Assembly: GCA_016204595.1 (NCBI GenBank)
Contig: JACQKJ010000043.1
Span: 1-8,261 of the forward strand
Origin: Candidatus Komeilibacteria bacterium
GTDB taxonomy: Bacteria > Patescibacteriota > Patescibacteriia > UBA1558 > 2-01-FULL-52-15
Length of the DNA stretch: 8,261 nucleotides
Reading direction: 5' to 3'
This document shows positions 1 through 4,311 of the stretch, in pieces. Positions within the stretch are counted from its first letter, which is position 1, and each line of letters begins with the position of its first letter. A model generated the notes under the pieces. That model did no database searches. It saw only the letters and a list, made by a program, of their open reading frames with translations, and was not told the DNA's origin. A program made the translations under genes and the position numbers.

Positions 1-25
1 GATAAACAAGTAAACTAAAAGCTAA

Positions 26-412
26 ATCAACGACACTAAAATAACTTCATTTAGAGATCTCATTGTTTGGCAAGAGGCTCATAAGCTTGTGGTAAAAGTA
101 TATAGCCAGACAAAGTTTTTTCCAAAGACTGAACTCTATGGACTCACCAATCAAATGAGAAGATGCAGCGTATCAATAAGCTCAAATATTGCCGAGGGTT
201 TCAGCCGACGATCTTATAAAGAGAAGATTCAATTTTACTCGATAAGTGCGGGATCAATTACCGAGCTACAAAATCAGCTACTTATTGCAAAGGATGTCGG
301 CTACCTAAACGCTGAGGATTTGAATTCGCTTTTTGATCAAACTATAGATGTCCATAAGTTGCTCAATGCAATCATTAAAAAATCTTCCCTTATCCTAAAT
401 TCAAAATTCTAG
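26..412 (+). CDS. S23/IVS-type four-helix-bundle protein, copy 1, with a non-canonical start
   Basis: This is a member of the four-helix-bundle family first known from proteins encoded in 23S rRNA intervening sequences; the biochemical role is not established. Hallmarks are FRDL, WQEAHKLV, a YGLxNQMRRC segment, SSNIAEGFSR, GSxTELQNQL and VHKLLN, all shared with the second copy at 3875-4255 (about 77 identities in 120 positions by hand alignment). The reading frame is open from 26, after an in-frame TAA at 23. The conserved N-terminus (TKITSFRDLIVWQEAHKL) is encoded from position 35, yet no ATG, GTG or TTG precedes it. The codon aligned with the Met of copy 2 is ATC at 26. The first ordinary start, GTG at 89, would remove about 21 conserved residues. 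The gene may use a rare ATC start, have lost its start, or contain a base error. folD begins 11 nt downstream. The family assignment is secure; the start and whether it is expressed are not. Confidence 0.8.
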   Translation: MNDTKITSFRDLIVWQEAHKLVVKVYSQTKFFPKTELYGLTNQMRRCSVSISSNIAEGFSRRSYKEKIQFYSISAGSITELQNQLLIAKDVGYLNAEDLNSLFDQTIDVHKLLNAIIKKSSLILNSKF

Positions 413-421
413 ATTCTATCC
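398..421 (+). repeat. ATTC-rich terminal repeat at the 3' end of S23 copy 1
   Basis: The segment from 398 matches the 3' end of S23 copy 2 read on its own strand (3890 down to about 3866). The blocks AATTCA, AATTC and GATTC are conserved in order and spacing. The stop codon (TAG, 410-412) lies inside it. The two coding frames enter the repeat in different phases, so the match is at DNA or RNA level rather than from protein conservation. It is probably the right boundary of an S23 element whose left boundary lies outside the window. Confidence 0.5.
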
Positions 422-423
422 TC

Positions 424-1266
424 ATGTACCGCCTCATAGATGGCAAAAAACTGGCTGATGAAATCATAGCCGAAGTACGAGCGCAGATCATCGAAAAAAA
501 ACTCGAGCCGCACTTGGCTATTATTTTGGTCGGCACCGATCCTGCATCGGAACTCTATGTGAAACTGAAATCGCAGGCGGCAAAAAAAGCAGGCATTGAA
601 CTGCATCTGTACCGTATCGATGAGGACGCCTCTGAACAAAGCATTCTCGAAACTATCGCTTTCCTCAACACCGATCAGGAAATAGACGCCATACTGATCC
701 AACTCCCCCTTCCCAAAAAATTTGATCAGCAAAAGATCCTTGATGCGCTCGACTACCGCAAGGACGTTGACGGGTTTCACAAAAAAAACATCGCAAGCTT
801 CCTTGCCGGAAAACCGCAACATATTCTGCCCGGCTTATCTTTTGGAATATGGAAACTCATCGAATCGACCGGTCCCGAACACTATAAACACAAATCCGCA
901 CTGGTCATCAGCAAAAGCGATGAGTTTTCCTTACCGCTTATGGAGCTTCTGCGACAAAAAGGGCTCACAGCCACCACTGTTAAGCCGAGCGATGCTCGCC
1001 TCATAGAATTATCACAAAAAGCTGATATACTTATCTCGGCCGTAGGCATTCCGAAAAGCATCACGCGCGATATGGTCAAGGACGGAGCCATACTCATTGA
1101 TGTCGGCATTAACAAAATTAAAGGCAAGACGGTCGGCGACGTCGATTTTGCCAACGTCGCGCCAAAAACTTCCTTCATCACGCCTGTTCCAGGAGGCGTG
1201 GGACCTATGACCGTGGCAATGCTTCTCTACAACACGCTACGCCTTGCAGCGGAGCGAAAAAAATAA
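424..1266 (+). CDS. folD: FolD, methylenetetrahydrofolate dehydrogenase/cyclohydrolase, with divergent cofactor region
   Basis: FolD interconverts 5,10-methylene-, 5,10-methenyl- and 10-formyl-tetrahydrofolate in the cytosol, supplying one-carbon units for purines and formyl-Met. The length (280 aa) is normal. The catalytic domain has the YVKLK motif (Tyr45, Lys49), QLPLP (Gln93) and DVDGF (Asp116), which correspond to the known folate-site Tyr, Lys, Gln and Asp. The C-terminal signature TPVPGGVGPMT is intact (253-263). Two usually strong motifs are altered: PCTPxG reads PGLSFG (136-141), and the NADP-binding GRSxxVGxP loop reads SKSDEFSLP (163-171). The CHS that normally follows the next strand reads VKP (186-188). 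I infer that folate chemistry is retained and that dinucleotide preference or dehydrogenase activity may differ. ATG at 424 lies 11 nt after the S23 gene with no evident Shine-Dalgarno site. The next gene starts directly after the stop. Confidence 0.93.
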   Translation: MYRLIDGKKLADEIIAEVRAQIIEKKLEPHLAIILVGTDPASELYVKLKSQAAKKAGIELHLYRIDEDASEQSILETIAFLNTDQEIDAILIQLPLPKKFDQQKILDALDYRKDVDGFHKKNIASFLAGKPQHILPGLSFGIWKLIESTGPEHYKHKSALVISKSDEFSLPLMELLRQKGLTATTVKPSDARLIELSQKADILISAVGIPKSITRDMVKDGAILIDVGINKIKGKTVGDVDFANVAPKTSFITPVPGGVGPMTVAMLLYNTLRLAAERKK

Positions 1267-2946
1267 ATGGATATAAAAAATAAAAAATCGTTGTACCTGC
1301 TGACCCTGCTTCTGATCGGCGGGTTTTTGATGCGTGTCTGGGGGTTGTGGCTGATGGACCTGCAGGGCGATGCGGCGCATTACGCGTTCCGGGCACTCGG
1401 GTGGTTCGATTCTCTCCTGACGCAGACCGGACAAACTTCTCCGATCAACTGGTTCGGGTTCCGCCCCTGGTGGTCATATCTTTCGTTCCATGACCACCCT
1501 GCTCTTGGCTTTGCCGTCATGCATATCTTTTTCAGGATATTCGGTAGCAGGACGTTCGTTGTTTTTTTGCCCTTCGTGTTCGCAGGCCTGGGCATTTCAT
1601 ATATTTTATATCGCAAATTACGAACGCTCACCTCGGAAGGCACAGCGCTTCTCGCCCTCAGTATCTACTCTCTTGCATCCTACGCTGTGTGGGGAAGCCG
1701 TACCGCATACCTTGAAGGGATACAAGTATTTTTCATAACGCTCGGATTTTTTGCCTTTCTCCGGTATTTTGAAACGAAACGCCCCAACGATGCTTCGTGG
1801 TGGGGTATCTGGACAGGGCTCGCGCTTATGACCAAATACACCGCCTTGTTCCTGCCGACCGGGGTTGTGCTCTATCTGGTGATCTGGCGGCACGAATGGC
1901 TCATGCGCAAGTGGCATTTCTGGCTTGGAACCATAAACGCGGTGATCATTTTATTTCCTGCGATACTCTATAACGCAATGGTGTTTGCATCGCGCGGGCA
2001 CTTTGATGCGGCGCTTTCATCCATGCTTGGGCAGCGTCCTGAGGATTATTCCTACATCACGAACGGTGCCTCGGGCCTGCAGCTGCTGGGTCCGTGGCTC
2101 AATCTTGGTTCGAATCTATCGCTGCCTTTTTTTATTCTGACGCTTGCTTCTCTATTGTGGCTCTTCGTCACTGCAGTGCGAAATAAGGACAAGAGCCCTC
2201 TGGTACGCCTGCTTCTCACAACGATCATCGCCTTGGTGCTTATGTTCTCGGTGGCCGGCAGTTCGTCGCGATACCTCTCGATCGCCATGCCGTTCATCGC
2301 CATCACGATAGCGCTTGCCGTGACCGCCTGGTGGAGGGCGCTTATCGCGAAACCGTATCTGCAAAAAGCAGTTGCACTAACCATCGCGATCGTTTTTGTG
2401 CTTGAGCTGGGATATTCTATCAATAGCAACATACTCGACAAGCCGATCGGCGTCGGCGGCATCGCATACGCGAAGGGGCGGGTGTACCGGCGCGGTTTCC
2501 AGGATGTCGACAATTACATTCGCAACAACATCTATCCGAAGATGCCGCCGCTGCGCGTCGTCGCGGAGTATCAGTCTCCTGAGTTTGCGACACACGACGT
2601 GATACTTGTGGATGAGCGGGGCGATTGGTTCTCCGGCATTTGGTATTACAAACGCTACCTCTTTTACCGGCTGCCCCTCATCACCATCGAGGATTTATTC
2701 AAATTAATGAAAGCGACATCGAAAGAACCGACATCTGCTTTCGATTACCTGGGCAATCAAGGGGCGCGCAAGATTTGGTTCGTACGCGCGCTTCCTGATG
2801 CCATCGTGCGCGATACCGATGAAACCTATGACACCGTTATTTCCCAATTGAACGATCAACTGGCGGGAGCCGGTATCAAACCTGTTATCTTCTACGATTA
2901 CCGCGGCACACCGATGTTCGAACTATATACATTCCAGTTGCAGTGA
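1267..2946 (+). CDS. Multi-pass GT39/ArnT-like (GT-C fold) glycosyltransferase
   Basis: This is an integral membrane protein of 559 aa in the dolichyl-phosphate-mannose/ArnT superfamily. Such enzymes move a sugar from a polyprenyl-phosphate donor to protein, lipid or glycan on the outer face of the cytoplasmic membrane. A first membrane segment (about 8-30) is followed by LQGDAAHYA, whose Asp35 is the likely catalytic acidic residue of the first outer loop. HDHPALG (75-81) matches the family's HPPL motif, and a GLALMTKYTALFLP segment is at 184-197. About ten further hydrophobic segments run to about 382. Residues 390-559 look soluble and probably form an extracytoplasmic domain. The ATG abuts the folD stop, and GGAG at 1251-1254 is a possible ribosome binding site 12 nt upstream, so the gene is probably co-transcribed with folD. 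No pathway neighbour shows the acceptor, so donor and substrate cannot be named. Confidence 0.85.
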   Translation: MDIKNKKSLYLLTLLLIGGFLMRVWGLWLMDLQGDAAHYAFRALGWFDSLLTQTGQTSPINWFGFRPWWSYLSFHDHPALGFAVMHIFFRIFGSRTFVVFLPFVFAGLGISYILYRKLRTLTSEGTALLALSIYSLASYAVWGSRTAYLEGIQVFFITLGFFAFLRYFETKRPNDASWWGIWTGLALMTKYTALFLPTGVVLYLVIWRHEWLMRKWHFWLGTINAVIILFPAILYNAMVFASRGHFDAALSSMLGQRPEDYSYITNGASGLQLLGPWLNLGSNLSLPFFILTLASLLWLFVTAVRNKDKSPLVRLLLTTIIALVLMFSVAGSSSRYLSIAMPFIAITIALAVTAWWRALIAKPYLQKAVALTIAIVFVLELGYSINSNILDKPIGVGGIAYAKGRVYRRGFQDVDNYIRNNIYPKMPPLRVVAEYQSPEFATHDVILVDERGDWFSGIWYYKRYLFYRLPLITIEDLFKLMKATSKEPTSAFDYLGNQGARKIWFVRALPDAIVRDTDETYDTVISQLNDQLAGAGIKPVIFYDYRGTPMFELYTFQLQ

Positions 2947-2971
2947 TCAAAGGAGTGTTTTCTGCTGCGAG

Positions 2972-3007
2972 GCCATCCTCCTACGCGTAAAGCTGCGGAG
3001 GATCGGC
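2972..3007 (+). terminator. Hairpin 1 of the junction repeat, possible terminator
   Basis: ATCCTCC (2975-2981) pairs with GGAGGAT (2997-3003) around a 15-nt loop. The stem extends by GCC/GGC (2972-2974 with 3005-3007) past one bulged C. Only TTT follows directly; a run of six T starts at 3020, 16 nt past the core stem, so it is not a textbook intrinsic terminator. It is placed to end the folD-glycosyltransferase transcript. It may equally be a dispersed palindromic repeat. Confidence 0.4.
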
Positions 3008-3036
3008 TTTATAAGAGCGTTTTTTGTTGTGAGGCC

Positions 3037-3065
3037 ATCCCCCTTCGTCATAGACTTCGGGGGAT
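3037..3065. other. Hairpin 2 of the junction repeat
   Basis: ATCCCCC (3037-3043) pairs with GGGGGAT (3059-3065), again around a 15-nt loop. Relative to hairpin 1 the central T-A pair has become C-G, a compensatory change that keeps the stem. No T-run follows on either strand, so a terminator role for the exonuclease gene is only suggested by position. Confidence 0.6.
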
Positions 3066-3069
3066 CGTC

Positions 3070-3846
3070 TTATAAGAGTGTCTTCTGAAAGGAGGACATC
3101 GGACCAACGTCCTTGGCTTTGCGTATCTTCGTGAGGTCGAACACGCGCAGGCCCTGCCGCAAATGGCAGTAGGCCTTGATCTTGTTTTCCTGCACACGCT
3201 GAATGTCTATAGTACGGGTCGTAGCTGAGCCATCGTCATCTATGTATTCGATTTCTAGCTGCAGGCCCTTTGCGACCGCCCGGTTGACGACATCCTCAAC
3301 TGTCTCACCCTGCGCCCAGCGGACTTTTATCTTCTCCTTCACGCCGTTGTTGGCAAACCAAATATACCCGTGTGCCAGCCCGTAGTCATAAATATCCTTG
3401 GTCACCTTCACGTCATCCAGGCAGTATTTTTCGAGCGATGTCCAGTCGCCCTGTTGGAAATATTTGATCGCATCGAGCCCGTCGCCTGATTTGCCGTGAC
3501 CGAGCGTTGCCTGCGCGATCGTTTCCAGCTTCAACCGATGCCCCAGCGAATAGACGACCTCTTCCAGAATGTCCAGGTGCGACAATTTTGAAAGATCGAA
3601 CTTCGGATAATAGGGCTGCAGGACGGTGAAATCAAAATGTTTACTGTTGAACCCGATGATAAGGTCAGCAGCCTCAAGCCATGTCCGAAGCGCATCCATT
3701 TCGTTCTCCCGAAATCCCCGATACTCGTCGCTCGCGTAGGAATACACGCCCACGAGCGATACGCCAAGCTTATGTGAGTTATGATGTCCGCCCACATCTT
3801 CGAAGGTCTGCTTGGTTTCAAGATCAAGGACAAGTTTATCGTTCAT
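3070..3846 (-). CDS. DEDDy-type RNase H-fold exonuclease with C-terminal WYL-like domain
   Basis: This is a 258-aa protein. Residues 1-165 look like a DEDD 3'-5' exonuclease: LVLDLET (Asp8, Glu10), GFNSKHFDFTVL (Asp72) and YCLDDV (Tyr141, Asp145), giving a DEDDy set related to YprB-like RNase H proteins. Such enzymes remove nucleotides from nucleic-acid 3' ends with two metal ions. Residues about 185-245 (LQLEIEYIDDDG, then AYCHLRQGLRVFDLTKI) have the shape of a WYL domain, a ligand- or nucleic-acid-sensing module found in damage- and defence-linked regulators. The WYL call rests on reading the pattern and is less certain than the nuclease call. It is the last gene of the minus-strand helicase cluster, starting 28 nt after the S23 stop, with no clear Shine-Dalgarno site. 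Its 3' end merges with the tandem repeat. The substrate, DNA or RNA, is not evident. Confidence 0.8.
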   Translation of the reverse strand: MNDKLVLDLETKQTFEDVGGHHNSHKLGVSLVGVYSYASDEYRGFRENEMDALRTWLEAADLIIGFNSKHFDFTVLQPYYPKFDLSKLSHLDILEEVVYSLGHRLKLETIAQATLGHGKSGDGLDAIKYFQQGDWTSLEKYCLDDVKVTKDIYDYGLAHGYIWFANNGVKEKIKVRWAQGETVEDVVNRAVAKGLQLEIEYIDDDGSATTRTIDIQRVQENKIKAYCHLRQGLRVFDLTKIRKAKDVGPMSSFQKTLL

Positions 3847-3850
3847 TGAT

Positions 3851-3883
3851 GGATATTGAATAAAGAATAAGGAATCAGGAATT
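3851..3883 (-). repeat. Left arm of imperfect inverted repeat around S23 copy 2
   Basis: On the minus strand this ATTC-rich segment matches the plus strand of 4275-4308 at about 27 of 32 positions. It includes an identical 12-mer, ATTCTTTATTCA (here at 3857-3868, complementary strand). It contains the stop codon of S23 copy 2 and ends 5 nt before the exonuclease start codon. Confidence 0.65.
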
Positions 3884-4255
3884 ATGAATTGCCTTCGATT
3901 TTTTAATCAAGCCATTCAGGAGTTTATGGACCTTAACCGATTGCTCGTATGTTACTTGGAATAATTCATCAGAAATATAATGCACATCGTTAGCTATGAT
4001 CAGCTGATTTTGCAGTTCAGTGACAGACCCCTGACTCATGGAATAGAAATGAGCTTTCTCAAGATATGACTGTCTACTAAACCCTTCGGCAATATTAGAG
4101 CTAACGGATACCACGCAGCGCCTCATCTGATTAACAAGACCATACATTTCCTCTTTTGGGAAGTTCCTGGTTTTCGTGTAAATGTCTAGAACGAGCTTAT
4201 GTGCCTCTTGCCATGCAAATAAGTCGCGAAAAGACCGTATCTTCGTAATGCTCAT
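3875..4255 (-). CDS. S23/IVS-type four-helix-bundle protein, copy 2
   Basis: This is a 126-aa protein with the complete family pattern: SFRDLFAWQEAHKLV (8-22), YGLVNQMRRC (38-47), SSNIAEGFSRQSY (52-64), GSVTELQNQLIIA (76-88) and VHKLLNGLIKKS (108-119). It is predicted to be all-helical and soluble, with no signal peptide or membrane segment. Its length is normal for the family, and ATG at 4255 gives the full conserved N-terminus. No clear Shine-Dalgarno site precedes it. It lies between the helicase and the exonuclease on their strand and is bracketed by inverted repeats, the left one containing its stop. Family members occur inside 23S rRNA intervening sequences and also free-standing; their biochemical role remains unclear. 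It is about 64% identical by eye to copy 1. Confidence 0.88.
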   Translation of the reverse strand: MSITKIRSFRDLFAWQEAHKLVLDIYTKTRNFPKEEMYGLVNQMRRCVVSVSSNIAEGFSRQSYLEKAHFYSMSQGSVTELQNQLIIANDVHYISDELFQVTYEQSVKVHKLLNGLIKKSKAIHNS

Positions 4256-4274
4256 GATCGCTTTTCTTTAACCC

Positions 4275-4308
4275 TATTCCTAATTCTTCATTCTTTATTC
4301 ATAATTCC
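4275..4308 (+). repeat. Right arm of imperfect inverted repeat around S23 copy 2
   Basis: This AT-rich run of ATTC words lies between the helicase stop (4312) and the S23 start. It is the inverted partner of 3851-3883, and the shared 12-mer ATTCTTTATTCA is at 4290-4301. In a minus-strand transcript the two arms could pair and enclose the S23 coding region in a long stem-loop. Confidence 0.65.
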
Positions 4309-4311
4309 TAC

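Larger units (their letters stand above)
2953..3100. repeat. Tandem ~61-bp repeat, two full units and a partial third, at a convergent gene junction
   Basis: Units begin with GAG(T/C)GT at 2953, 3015 and 3076, spaced 62 and 61 bp. Each full unit carries a GAGGCCATCC segment, a 15-nt-loop hairpin and a TTATAAGAG end. The third, partial unit (about 19 of 25 positions matching the first) lies inside the 3' end of the exonuclease gene and includes bases just after its stop codon. The array occupies the whole gap between the converging glycosyltransferase and exonuclease genes. Confidence 0.75.
3851..4308 (-). mobile_element. Putative IVS-like element: S23 gene between terminal inverted repeats
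   Basis: This is a 458-bp unit made of one S23 gene enclosed by ~33-bp imperfect inverted repeats. Its edges fall 3 nt after the helicase stop and 4 nt before the exonuclease start, as if inserted between two formerly adjacent genes. In 23S rRNA intervening sequences the ends pair into a stem with an S23 gene inside; the same geometry is seen here without rRNA. No transposase or recombinase motif is present within it. That it is or was mobile is an inference. Confidence 0.45.

Noticed and set aside
2104..2118. GGTTCGAATC, resembling a tRNA T-arm
   Set aside because: It sits inside the glycosyltransferase reading frame, with no acceptor stem or anticodon arm around it.
2944..2946. TGA recoding, as in some candidate phyla
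   Set aside because: TGA ends the glycosyltransferase, higA and S23 copy 2 at normal lengths, and no gene has an internal in-frame TGA.
2953..3100. CRISPR array
   Set aside because: Only two and a half adjacent units with no unique spacers; each unit is a hairpin repeat in a tandem array.
3851..4308. Standard insertion sequence or fragment of a 23S rRNA gene
   Set aside because: The unit has no transposase, and the flanks are protein-coding rather than rRNA.
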